Assembly: GCA_017622555.1 (NCBI GenBank)
Contig: JAGAQV010000015.1
Coordinates: forward strand, 26,486-90,485
Source: Clostridia bacterium
GTDB lineage: Bacteria > Bacillota > Clostridia > Oscillospirales > Acutalibacteraceae
DNA length: 64,000 nucleotides
Direction of reading: 5' to 3'
A model generated the notes under the pieces. That model had not been told where the DNA came from, did not search any database, and saw only the letters and a list, made by a program, of their open reading frames with translations. Both the position numbers and the translations under genes were made by a program. Every line of letters begins with the position of its first letter. Position 1 is the first letter of the stretch. Below are positions 41,890-51,065 of the stretch, in pieces.

Positions 41890-44437
41890 CCAATTAGAGA
41901 TTGAGGTCGTTACTCAATCGGACAAAGCAAGTAAGGGTTTAGAGAAACTTGAAGAAACACTTACAAAGATTAAGAAAATCTCGGAATCATCGGGGTTAGA
42001 TAAAGTCTGTGCTAAATTGGAGAAAATTGCATCTCTTAATTTTTCAAACCTTGCCCCTCTGGAAAAACTCTCCAAAACAACAGGCTCGTTAGGAGAAATG
42101 AGCGACAAAATCAAAGATGTTACCTCTGCGATAGGTGATGTGCCAAGTGAAATTGGGACGACAGTTGATGTCGGCGGTATAAGCGATACAGTTAGTGAGA
42201 TAGAATCTGCAACTGCGGCTATAAACGATATACCGAAGACAGTCGATGTTCCTGTTAATACTCCCGGTGTTGATGTTGCTAATACAAAAATATCACTTTT
42301 TACCAAAATAATCGGCGGTGTCAAAGCGGTTACAGGAGCAACAGGACGAGGGCTTTTGAAACTTGGTGGCTACTTCAAGACATTGGGTGCATCTGCTGCG
42401 ACAAGTTGTGCAAAGGCTAAAAAGGGTCTTTTCCAAGTGTTAAACATTGTATTGGTATATGGCGGTGCTTTTCGTCTTTTTATGATGTTTACGCAAGGTG
42501 TGTCGGAGGGTTTGCAGAACATATCACAATATAGTGACGAAACTGCTAATTCGATGAACAAATTATCAACGATGTCGCTTTATTTGAAAAACTCTATCGG
42601 TGCAGCGTTATATCCTGTTATTGTTGCGATAACACCAGCGTTAGAAGCTATGGCTGATGCCATTATAAAGGCATTGAACGCATTTAATCAGTTTGTATCT
42701 GCGTGGGGCGGTGCAACCACTTTTGTCAGGGCTAAAAAGGTCTTGAAAGAGTATGGTGAAACTGCTACTGCAACTGCGAACAAGATTAAAAAGTCTTTTG
42801 CCGGAATGGACGAAATAACTGTCATTGGTAATAACGATAGCGGCTCTGCATCAAGTAGTACACCCGATTACAGTTCTATGTTTGAAACTGCCCCTATATC
42901 CGATACAACATCGGCAGTAGTGGAAAATCTAAAAGCAAATCTCGAAAACTTAAAAGCCGCCCTCGGCGGTGCTGCTCTTGTTGTAGGTGCAATCCTTACA
43001 TTCTCGGGAGCAAATGTACCTCTCGGTTTAGGCTTAATGGTTGTTGGCGGTTATGCTTTAGCATCTGCTGCGACAGAAAATTGGGGTTATGCTGACGGAA
43101 TGTTGCAAGATAAGTTTACAAGCATAATGTTGATTATATCGGGAGCATTGATAGTTGTTGGTGCAATTCTTGCGTTCTCGGGTGCTGCTACAGGTTTGGG
43201 TATCGCTTTGATGATTGGCGGTGCGGCTACATTAGCAACGGCTGTCGCTGAAAATTGGGAGGGCTTACCGAACAACATTAAAAACACAATAACTATTATC
43301 GGTCTTGCAGTTGGTGCGGCTTCACTTGTACTTGGTACAATCCTAACTTTCACAGGTGCGGCTATTCCTCTTGGTATAGGTCTAATGATAGTTGGTGCTG
43401 CGGAACTCGCAACTGCCGCAGTGTTAGGTTGGGAAGCACTACCTAACGATATTAAACAAACTCTCACAATTATCGGTCTTGCGGTAAGTGCCGCTTTACT
43501 CGTGTTGGGTGCTTGTTTGACCTTTACAGGTGCGGCTATTCCTCTTGGTATAGCATTACTTGTTTTAGGTGCAGCCGGATTAGTTGCAACGGCTAAAATT
43601 GGTTGGAACACAATGTCCGACAAGGTTAAAAATACTATCTCAATTATTACGGCAATATTATCTACTGCGTTGTTAGTAATCGGTATTATTCTTTGTGTAA
43701 CAGGTGTCGGTATTCCTTTGGGTGTCGCACTCATTGTACTTGGTGCTGCTGGATTAGCAACGGCGATAGCGGTAAATTGGGATTGGGTTAAGGATAAAAT
43801 CAACACTGTATTATCGGCAGCGTTGGCAATTATTTCGGGCTTTGGTCTTGTGCTTGGTATTTTGTTATGCTTGACAGGAGCCGGAGTTCCGTTAGGTATC
43901 GCCTTAATTTTTGCATCTATCAAGGGTGTAAAAGCCGCCTCCGATATGGACGATAACCCTGTTACTCGTTTTATTAAGAAAATGGTAAACGGAATTATCG
44001 GGATATTTGAAAGCGGTGTTAATTTTATAATCAAGATGTTAAACAAACTTTCTTGGGAAGTTCCCGATTGGGTGCCGGTTATAGGTGGTAGCACTTTCGG
44101 TTTTAACATTAAACCTATTAGTATTCCTCGCCTCAAGGACGGAGGTTTCCCAGACGGAGAAGACGGTTTGTTCTACGCAAATCACAACGAATTGGTTGGT
44201 AAATTCTCAAACGGCAGAACTGCTGTAGCAAATAACGACCAAATTGTTGACGGTATTCGTAGCGGTGTTTACGATGCAAACCAAGAACAGAACAATCTGC
44301 TCCGTGAACAGAATAGGTTGCTTCGTCAACTTCTCGATAGAGATAATAACGGAGAAATCAATGTATCTACTATCACAAAAGCACAAAGCAGAAACAATCG
44401 CCGTCACGGTAAAACAATCGTGCCGGTAGGAACATAA
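41873..44437 (+). CDS. Tape measure protein
   Basis: 854 residues. N-terminal coiled segments, a membrane-like stretch near 195-210, and from about residue 360 to 690 roughly six tandem hydrophobic repeats of about 50 residues of the form VLGxxLTFTGAAIPLGIxLxVxGAAxLAT. The C-terminal about 100 residues resemble tape-measure tails. Sets tail length and is injected with DNA. Confidence 0.9.
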   Translation: MGTTIDQLEIEVVTQSDKASKGLEKLEETLTKIKKISESSGLDKVCAKLEKIASLNFSNLAPLEKLSKTTGSLGEMSDKIKDVTSAIGDVPSEIGTTVDVGGISDTVSEIESATAAINDIPKTVDVPVNTPGVDVANTKISLFTKIIGGVKAVTGATGRGLLKLGGYFKTLGASAATSCAKAKKGLFQVLNIVLVYGGAFRLFMMFTQGVSEGLQNISQYSDETANSMNKLSTMSLYLKNSIGAALYPVIVAITPALEAMADAIIKALNAFNQFVSAWGGATTFVRAKKVLKEYGETATATANKIKKSFAGMDEITVIGNNDSGSASSSTPDYSSMFETAPISDTTSAVVENLKANLENLKAALGGAALVVGAILTFSGANVPLGLGLMVVGGYALASAATENWGYADGMLQDKFTSIMLIISGALIVVGAILAFSGAATGLGIALMIGGAATLATAVAENWEGLPNNIKNTITIIGLAVGAASLVLGTILTFTGAAIPLGIGLMIVGAAELATAAVLGWEALPNDIKQTLTIIGLAVSAALLVLGACLTFTGAAIPLGIALLVLGAAGLVATAKIGWNTMSDKVKNTISIITAILSTALLVIGIILCVTGVGIPLGVALIVLGAAGLATAIAVNWDWVKDKINTVLSAALAIISGFGLVLGILLCLTGAGVPLGIALIFASIKGVKAASDMDDNPVTRFIKKMVNGIIGIFESGVNFIIKMLNKLSWEVPDWVPVIGGSTFGFNIKPISIPRLKDGGFPDGEDGLFYANHNELVGKFSNGRTAVANNDQIVDGIRSGVYDANQEQNNLLREQNRLLRQLLDRDNNGEINVSTITKAQSRNNRRHGKTIVPVGT

Positions 44438-44455
44438 GGAAAGGGGGGTATTTAT

Positions 44456-44830
44456 ATGGCTATGAATTATAATCCGATAAGGTCGGTTGACGGAGTGGCT
44501 GTTAAATGCCCTTCTACTTATAAATGGAAGCAAGAAGATTTGTCTAATAAGAACGCTGGTCGTACCGAAGATACCGTTATGGACAAAAATCGTATCGGTC
44601 AAATCGTAGGTATCGAACTATCTTGGAACAATGTTACTATCGCAGAGGGTGCAAAGATTTTACAGCAATTTGACCCCGAATATGTTGAGGTTGACTATCT
44701 CGATGCGAAACAGGGCAAGTATGTCAAAAGCGTTTTCTATGTAGGCGACCGTTCTGCTCCTCTTTATAATGCAGAGTGTGGTAGGTGGAGCAACATTTCG
44801 TTCAACCTTGTAGAAAGGTCAGGTGTGTAA
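44456..44830 (+). CDS. Distal tail/tail tube initiator-like protein
   Basis: 124 residues, between tape measure and baseplate hub; beta-rich (DPEYVEVDYLDAKQGKYV). Conserved in siphophage tail clusters of this type. Confidence 0.6.
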   Translation: MAMNYNPIRSVDGVAVKCPSTYKWKQEDLSNKNAGRTEDTVMDKNRIGQIVGIELSWNNVTIAEGAKILQQFDPEYVEVDYLDAKQGKYVKSVFYVGDRSAPLYNAECGRWSNISFNLVERSGV

Positions 44831-46443
44831 TGTATCCTTTATCACAAGAAGCTCTTGACCTTTTTAATCAAAACTACAGACAGACCGTAGAAATTATTTT
44901 TTACGGTGTTGATGAAACAATTACTATCACGGAGTCCGATGTTATTCTCGGCTCTATGACAGTTGACCGCACTTGTATATCTGGCTCTCGTATTGAAATA
45001 GGCTCGGCTGTTGCTGCCGAATTTGCTATTACTCTTGATAACGGAGGAGGCAAATTTGACAACATTAAATTTGAGGGTGCTGAACTTTTTGTACGAGTGG
45101 GTGTTACTAAATACAATGCTCGTAAATGGGAAAACGCTCAAACGCAGTATGTACCTATTGGTTATTTCACAATAGACGAGCCATATCGTAAATTATCGAC
45201 TATTCCTATTTCTGCATTAGACAGAATGGTATTGTTTGATAAGCCTGTCGATTGGTCTTTATTTACATTTCCAATGACAGTCAAAAGTTTGTTATCACAA
45301 ACTTGTACGATATGTAATGTAACGCTTGGCACAGATATAAGTGATAAACCGAATAGCGATTATATTATCAACGAAGCACCTACCGATGAAACAACCTATC
45401 GTCAAATCATTCAGTGGGTGGCTGAATTAACTGCTACTTGCGGTTTTATAGATTGGGAGGGTAAATTACAACTCTCTTGGTATAACCCTACTACGACTAA
45501 AATTACACCATCCGAACGCTATTCTTCGGATATGTTGGAAAACGACATTGTAATAAGCGGTGTACAAGTTGTTGATGAAGACTCGAACATTTACTTAATA
45601 GGCGATGATGCTTATGCTTTTAACATCGAGGGCAACAGTTTGATTCAGCACGATTTTCAAGCGGTTTCGGAAGCAATATATTCCGTAGTCGGTGGCTTTA
45701 CCTATCGTCCTTACGAATGTACCACGAAACCTATGCCACAAGTTTTCCCTATGGACATAGTGGAATATGTGGACAAAGACGGAATATCGCATAATACGAT
45801 TGTTACAAATGTTACCTTTACTTTGAACGGCGGTACTGCTATTCAAGGACAGGGCGAAACAGAAACAAACAATGGTTATGCAACGGCTAACCCTTTAACC
45901 AAACGAGAATCGTTGATAATTAAAACAATAAAAAATGCCTTAAACGAAACACTTAATAGCAGTGTTCAATCGCTTTTGGCATTTAACGAATTGATTACTA
46001 ATTCACTTGGAGTTTATTCTACGGTAATACCGCAAGAAGACGGCTCTAAAAAATATTATATGCACGATGCTCCTACGCTTGAGGCAAGTACCACAATTTA
46101 TACTCAAAACGCTGGAGGCTTTGCTTACACCAATAGCGGTTGGAATGGTGGAAATCCTGTATGGGAGTCTGGTTTTTCAAAAGACGGTAATGTTATCGCT
46201 AAAAAAGTGAACGCATACGGAATTGAGGTAGCAGACCCCTCCACAAAGTATTCATCGCAAATTACCCCCGGTGTTTTCTCGGTATGGTATGGTGCTATGC
46301 AAATCTTGACAGTAAACGGCGATGAAAGTGTATTTACAAAGGTAAATATTAAAAATCAAGCCGAGTGTGGCAAGATTAGAGTTCTGCCCCACATCGTTGA
46401 CGGAACTCTCTTGGGAACAAACATTGTGTATATAGACGATTAG
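44830..46443 (+). CDS. Baseplate hub/tail protein
   Basis: 537 residues from an ATG overlapping the upstream stop (TAATG). N-terminal MYPLSQEALDLFNQNYRQTVEI and a gp44-like hub core (TTYRQIIQWVAELTATCGFIDWEGKL), then a fibre-like C-terminus. Probable Tal/Dit-type baseplate component. Confidence 0.75.
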   Translation: MYPLSQEALDLFNQNYRQTVEIIFYGVDETITITESDVILGSMTVDRTCISGSRIEIGSAVAAEFAITLDNGGGKFDNIKFEGAELFVRVGVTKYNARKWENAQTQYVPIGYFTIDEPYRKLSTIPISALDRMVLFDKPVDWSLFTFPMTVKSLLSQTCTICNVTLGTDISDKPNSDYIINEAPTDETTYRQIIQWVAELTATCGFIDWEGKLQLSWYNPTTTKITPSERYSSDMLENDIVISGVQVVDEDSNIYLIGDDAYAFNIEGNSLIQHDFQAVSEAIYSVVGGFTYRPYECTTKPMPQVFPMDIVEYVDKDGISHNTIVTNVTFTLNGGTAIQGQGETETNNGYATANPLTKRESLIIKTIKNALNETLNSSVQSLLAFNELITNSLGVYSTVIPQEDGSKKYYMHDAPTLEASTTIYTQNAGGFAYTNSGWNGGNPVWESGFSKDGNVIAKKVNAYGIEVADPSTKYSSQITPGVFSVWYGAMQILTVNGDESVFTKVNIKNQAECGKIRVLPHIVDGTLLGTNIVYIDD

Positions 46444-46453
46444 AGGTGAGGTT

Positions 46454-48439
46454 ATGGCAACTTTTACAAGTAATTCTTATGACGGTAGATATTTGCAATT
46501 AACGATTACTGAATCTGTAAATGTTATAGCGAACACCTCTACTTTAACTTGGACATTGAAATCTCTCGGCGGTGCAGTAAATTACTATTCTACTGGACCG
46601 ACAACGGTAACAATCAATGGTACGCAAGTTTATTACAAAGCTCGTACAGGGTGGAGTACAGAACAGTTCCCAGCCGCAAAAGGAACGACAAGCGGTACGA
46701 TAACAGTTGCTCATAACAGCAACGGTGCAAAAAGTATTTCAGTCGGTTTCTCTACGGCGATTTACACATCGGCGGTAACAGAACACGGCGGTACAATGAC
46801 CTTAACCACTATCGACCGTTCTGCACCGACTGTATCAGTGTCAACTTCAAGCGTTACGGCAAGTTCTGTAATAATTACTGCTACATCGAGTGCAAAAGCC
46901 GATGATTTTGATTACAGTCTGGACGGCGGCTCAACTTGGTACGGACTTTCTACTACGGCTGGTACAACGGCGACAAAGACTGTTACAGGACTTTCGCCAA
47001 ATACAAGTTATTCGATTAAAGTTCGTGCAAGACGACAATACAATCAAGTTTGGGGTACATCTTCTGCGACATCTATAAAAACATTAGGTAATACCCTACT
47101 TAATTCTGTAAACACCTTTACAGTAGATGTAGCAAGTCCTGTTTTGACTATGAATTGGACTGTGTATGCATCGTTTACACATACGCTTGTCATTAAAGAC
47201 GGCAGTACAACGGTGTTGACAATTACAGGATTGACTTGTAGCACAGGTACAAACAATAAAACGATTACGCTTACATCTGCACAGAGAACGACAATTCTCA
47301 ACTATATGTCGAGTAAGAAATCGTTTACAGGAACTTTCTACTTAACTACATACAGTGGTAGCACACAAATCGGTAGTACAGTTAGTAAGACCGCAACGGT
47401 GCAGACTACCTCGGGTACATCTGCTCCGACTTTCTCTGGTTTTACTCACAAAGATAGTGACGATAACGGAACAGTCGATATTACAGGTAGCGACCAGATT
47501 TATATTAAAGGCTATTCAACACTTGAAATAACCATTGGCTCTGTAGCCGCTAAAAATGGTGCAAGTATTTCGTCCTATAAGGTGACGGTTGGCTCTACGA
47601 GTAAAACATTTACTACTACTACTATTGATTATGGTGTGATAGGTGTTTCTGGTACGGTAACATTGAAAGTAGAAGCGATTGACAGTCGAGGTTATTCTAC
47701 GGCGGTGTCAAAGAATATAATGGTAATTGATTATTCCGATATATCAATCGACCATTATACAGTTCGCCGTAAGAACGAAGTCGAAGCAACGGTGCAGTTG
47801 AGTTTTTCGGGAAAAATGTCCCCGATTACTGTAAACAATGTTGTGAAAAATACGCTTGTATCGGGTAAGTTTAGATACGCTCAAAACGGCGGTAGCTACT
47901 CGGGCTGGTGTAATATGACAGTTTCGTTCACTTCATCAACATTTGAATTTGCTACTCTCGAACTATCAAATAGTAGCGGTGTAATTGAATTTAATCCAAA
48001 CTATGCGTACAGTATTCAAATTAGAGTAACGGACAGGCTTCATACCGATACCATTACGCTTGTACTCAACAAAGGCACACCGCTTGTAGCGTTAAGGTCT
48101 AAAAAAGTAGGTATCAACACACCCGACCCACAAGATGCTCTCGATGTTCGTGAGGGTAATATCTTAATGAACGGCTATCGAATTATGGGTTTTGTATCAG
48201 TGTTGGGGAATACGGAAGATTTGAATAATTACAAAGAAAACGGTATTTTTACACAGGCAGCAAATGCAAATGCGAGTACGGACAGACATTATCCCGTAGC
48301 ACGAGCTGGTTATTTGGAAGTTATTACAAATCCGTCTGGGTATGTTTTACACAGATACACCACTTACGATTGTACGGCTATCTATTTGAGATATTTTTAT
48401 TCAAACTCTTGGAGTTCTTGGAAAACTATTACCCTGTAA
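46454..48439 (+). CDS. Tail fibre/baseplate protein with DUF859, FN3-like and pyocin-knob domains
   Basis: 661 residues. N-terminal DUF859-like beta domain, FN3-like repeats (AKADDFDYSLDGGSTW, TGLSPNTSYSIKVRARR), a fibre linker with GINTPDPQDALDV, and a C-terminal pyocin-knob-like domain (DLNNYKENGIFT, ...TTYDCTAIYLRYF). A receptor-contact or structural fibre. Confidence 0.8.
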   Translation: MATFTSNSYDGRYLQLTITESVNVIANTSTLTWTLKSLGGAVNYYSTGPTTVTINGTQVYYKARTGWSTEQFPAAKGTTSGTITVAHNSNGAKSISVGFSTAIYTSAVTEHGGTMTLTTIDRSAPTVSVSTSSVTASSVIITATSSAKADDFDYSLDGGSTWYGLSTTAGTTATKTVTGLSPNTSYSIKVRARRQYNQVWGTSSATSIKTLGNTLLNSVNTFTVDVASPVLTMNWTVYASFTHTLVIKDGSTTVLTITGLTCSTGTNNKTITLTSAQRTTILNYMSSKKSFTGTFYLTTYSGSTQIGSTVSKTATVQTTSGTSAPTFSGFTHKDSDDNGTVDITGSDQIYIKGYSTLEITIGSVAAKNGASISSYKVTVGSTSKTFTTTTIDYGVIGVSGTVTLKVEAIDSRGYSTAVSKNIMVIDYSDISIDHYTVRRKNEVEATVQLSFSGKMSPITVNNVVKNTLVSGKFRYAQNGGSYSGWCNMTVSFTSSTFEFATLELSNSSGVIEFNPNYAYSIQIRVTDRLHTDTITLVLNKGTPLVALRSKKVGINTPDPQDALDVREGNILMNGYRIMGFVSVLGNTEDLNNYKENGIFTQAANANASTDRHYPVARAGYLEVITNPSGYVLHRYTTYDCTAIYLRYFYSNSWSSWKTITL

Positions 48440-48454
48440 TAAGGAGGTTAAAAT

Positions 48455-49147
48455 ATGGCTCTTATCGTAAAACAACTTTCGGTCGATGTTGCACAGGAAA
48501 ATATATTCCAGTCAATTATCGCAAAACAGTACGATACGGATTCTCGTTTTCTAACAGTTAGATTAACGAACGAGGGAGAACAGATTACTGTTAGTCCCAC
48601 ATCGGTTATCATCATAAACGCTGTAAGAGAAGATAACGAGGCAAAGGCTTTCGCCGGTACTGTAAACGAAGACGGCACGGTTACAGTTCCTATTACTTAT
48701 TGGATGCTCGAATTGGACGGAATTGTCAAGTGTGATATTTCGGTTATTGACTCCGAGCAAAGAAAATTGACTACAACTTCTTTCACAATAAGCGTAGAAG
48801 CCGCCGCTTACTCTGGTACAGACATTACAGAGAACGAAAGTTACGATGTTCTTGTTTCCCTAATTGGTGAAATATCGGAAATACAAGCAGTCGAAGCCTC
48901 AAGAGTTGAGGCTGAAATTGCGAGAGTAGAAGCTGAAACTGCTCGTATTACTGCCGAACAGGAAAGAATATCGGCAGAAACCGCCAGAGCGACAAGCGAA
49001 CAAAATCGTGTGTCAGCTTGGGCGAACGCTCTCGGCATTAAAGAAATCTATATCAATAATGTCGATGAAAACAAACAATATTTATTTCAGTTGCAAATCG
49101 TAAATGGTAAACCTGTGCTTTATTACGAAGAAGCAACGGCAGAATAA
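48455..49147 (+). CDS. BppU-family baseplate upper protein
   Basis: 230 residues: N-terminal BppU-like beta domain (about 1-115), then a long heptad coiled coil (EASRVEAEIARVEAETARI...) and a short C-terminal domain. Links baseplate to the receptor-binding protein that follows. Confidence 0.8.
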   Translation: MALIVKQLSVDVAQENIFQSIIAKQYDTDSRFLTVRLTNEGEQITVSPTSVIIINAVREDNEAKAFAGTVNEDGTVTVPITYWMLELDGIVKCDISVIDSEQRKLTTTSFTISVEAAAYSGTDITENESYDVLVSLIGEISEIQAVEASRVEAEIARVEAETARITAEQERISAETARATSEQNRVSAWANALGIKEIYINNVDENKQYLFQLQIVNGKPVLYYEEATAE

Positions 49148-49161
49148 GGAGGTAAAAATCA

Positions 49162-50316
49162 ATGTCAGTATTGAATCTTTTATCGGAAGAAACTTTTATT
49201 GAGAAAATGGACAACCAGAACATTCTCCTTGCAGCGATTGCGAGTAACGGCGGCGGTGTGAAAATCACTTCTTGGAGTGCCGTTCAGCAGATTGTTCGTT
49301 TAGGTCTTGCATCAAAGGTTTTTGCTATCGGCGACCAATTCATTAGCACAAAAGGCGATGCACAGTTGGTATGGGACATTATAGGTTTCGACCACGATGT
49401 TCCAGCTGACAGTCAGTTCAAGCACAGTATGACAATTCAACTTCACGATTGTTATACTTCTGCTCAATTCGATGCACGAGAAGCATTATATTACGCTGCG
49501 GAAGATTTACCGGCTGGTACATACAATTTTAGTATTGTATCACAACCTTGGTACACTGCCGATAACGGCAAGACTTTCCAATTTACTTTGGCGAACGATT
49601 TAGCCGCCGGTGGACAGATTGTTCTTGAAATGACCTACAACCAAGCTCTTGCTGGAAAAAGCGTTAAAGTTTACGAAAATAGCACTTCGACAACTGCTAT
49701 CGAAACTTGTACTATCAGTGAGGGAACAGGCGGTACGGCTTTAGGCGAAACAGACGGCTCGGTTGAAAATCTTAACCATATTCAAAGAGCTATTATGGGG
49801 TCTAACCGTTGGTCGCACTCTGCAATCAAGCAGTGGCTTAACAGTAATAAAGCCGCTAACGGTTGGTGGACTGCTAAAAACAATTTTGACAGACCGTCTT
49901 CACAGGTAACATCGGCTGGTTTCTTAACAGATATGGACAGTGAATTTTTGGCGGTTATCGGTGAGGTAAACAAGCGTACTGCTCTCAATACCGTTACTGA
50001 CGGAGGCGGTTATGAAGATAGCAAGGAGTTGATGTTCTTGCTCTCTCGTAGCGAACTGTATGGTGGTTTGGAAAATAGCGTGAATGAGGGTGAGCCTTAT
50101 CCTTACTACGCAAATTATTCCGACCTATCAGCACCGGGTACGGCGGAAGACAGCAACCGAATCAAGTATAGAAACGGCTCGGCACAATATTGGTGGCAGA
50201 GGTCGTGCCACTCTGGTAACGCTAGCCTTGTTCGTCATGGTACTCCGGCAGGTAGCGTCTACGACAACAATGCGCACAGCAGGTACGGAGTCGCCCCAGC
50301 TTGTAACATTATCTAA
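49162..50316 (+). CDS. DGR target: tail/receptor-binding protein with variable lectin-like C-terminus
   Basis: 384 residues. Early residues form a phage-structure domain; from about residue 80 to the end it follows the DUF6273/C-type-lectin pattern (FAIGDQFISTKGDAQLVWDIIGFD, SAIKQWLNSN, LTDMDSEFLAVIGEV, LMFLLSRSELYGG, YWWQRSC, GVAPACNII). The last 38 codons contain VR1, diversified by the adjacent template repeat. It is the main variable adhesin of the virion. Confidence 0.92.
   Translation: MSVLNLLSEETFIEKMDNQNILLAAIASNGGGVKITSWSAVQQIVRLGLASKVFAIGDQFISTKGDAQLVWDIIGFDHDVPADSQFKHSMTIQLHDCYTSAQFDAREALYYAAEDLPAGTYNFSIVSQPWYTADNGKTFQFTLANDLAAGGQIVLEMTYNQALAGKSVKVYENSTSTTAIETCTISEGTGGTALGETDGSVENLNHIQRAIMGSNRWSHSAIKQWLNSNKAANGWWTAKNNFDRPSSQVTSAGFLTDMDSEFLAVIGEVNKRTALNTVTDGGGYEDSKELMFLLSRSELYGGLENSVNEGEPYPYYANYSDLSAPGTAEDSNRIKYRNGSAQYWWQRSCHSGNASLVRHGTPAGSVYDNNAHSRYGVAPACNII
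50201..50304 (+). repeat. DGR variable repeat VR1
   Basis: 104 bp aligning without gaps to the template at 50796-50899: 15 differences at template adenines and 2 T-to-G differences. Ends 12 nt before the target-gene stop. Confidence 0.95.
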
Positions 50317-50327
50317 AATCCAAAAAT

Positions 50328-50345
50328 CTGCTCCGACAGGAGCAG
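50328..50345. promoter_or_regulatory. DGR target hairpin downstream of VR1 (GACA loop)
   Basis: CTGCTCC-GACA-GGAGCAG, a perfect 7-bp stem with a 4-nt GACA loop, 23 nt after VR1. Matches the stem plus GRNA-loop target recognition hairpins of known DGRs. Confidence 0.9.
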
Positions 50346-50364
50346 TATTAAGACGGAGGGAATT

Positions 50365-50778
50365 ATGTCAGTTGTTAAGTCAAAGCGTGGCGAGGGTCAG
50401 TTGGTTGTTATAACCAAAGCCGAAGAACTTGCGGAATACAGTGTTAAAATCTGTAAGAACGAGAAACACTTTCCGAAAGCATTTCGCTGGTGCTTTACAA
50501 TGAAAATAGTCGATGAAGCGGTATCAATATACACTCTTATTCGTGAAGCAAATACAATATTTGTTACGACCAAAGAGGATTATAGTATTCGCCGCCGTAA
50601 ACAACTTGAGGCATTGTCGTTGACTGATTCCCTTTTGGGTCTTATCGACCTTGCGAAAAGAGTTTACGGATTAGATTCCGATAGAGTTGAGCATTGGGCT
50701 TTACTTGTAAAGAATGTTAGTAAACCTTTGCGTAAATGGTTGAAATCCGATGAAGAAAGATATAAGGATATAGGTTGA
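50365..50778 (+). CDS. avd: Accessory variability determinant (Avd)
   Basis: 137 residues predicted as a four-helix bundle (AFRWCFTMKIVDEAVSIYTLIREANTI, RKQLEALSLTDSLLGLIDLAKRVYGL), basic, located between the target gene and the template repeat. Avd binds the reverse transcriptase and template RNA in DGR retrohoming. Confidence 0.85.
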   Translation: MSVVKSKRGEGQLVVITKAEELAEYSVKICKNEKHFPKAFRWCFTMKIVDEAVSIYTLIREANTIFVTTKEDYSIRRRKQLEALSLTDSLLGLIDLAKRVYGLDSDRVEHWALLVKNVSKPLRKWLKSDEERYKDIG

Positions 50779-50795
50779 TAGTTGTAAGCTCGTTC

Positions 50796-50899
50796 GGTCG
50801 TGCAACTCTGGTAACGCTAACAATGTTCGTAATGTTAATCCGACAGGTAACATCAACAACAACAATGCGAACAACAGTAACGGAGTCGCCCCAGATTGT
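50796..50899 (+). repeat. DGR template repeat (TR)
   Basis: 104-bp non-coding donor with 35 adenines, 28 of them in 14 AAY codons in the VR reading frame, between avd and the reverse transcriptase gene. Its transcript is the template for mutagenic cDNA that replaces VR1 and VR2. No GACA-loop hairpin follows it. Confidence 0.95.
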
Positions 50900-51002
50900 G
50901 AGATATGCTCGTATAAAGTAGGTCTATTTAGACAGAAATCAATGCACTCACACAAGGAACTATCACCCTGTCCTATGAGAAATAGGCGAAAAAGGAGCGT
51001 TG

Positions 51003-51065
51003 ATGTCGTTTACTCCCAGAAGTAAGTACGACTACGAACAACGACTAATATTTTTAATCTTATGA
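51003..51065 (+). CDS. Short leader ORF coupled to the reverse transcriptase
   Basis: 20-codon frame (MSFTPRSKYDYEQRLIFLIL) with a good AAAGGAG site, ending in ATGA at the reverse transcriptase start. The RT gene itself has no clear ribosome site, so coupling is likely. May simply be a translation-coupling device. Confidence 0.45.
   Translation: MSFTPRSKYDYEQRLIFLIL

Noticed and set aside
49162-50316. Group II intron or retron as the source of the reverse transcriptase
   Set aside because: No intron RNA domains or msr/msd-like inverted repeats flank the RT, which has no maturase domain, while TR/VR pairs and Avd are present.
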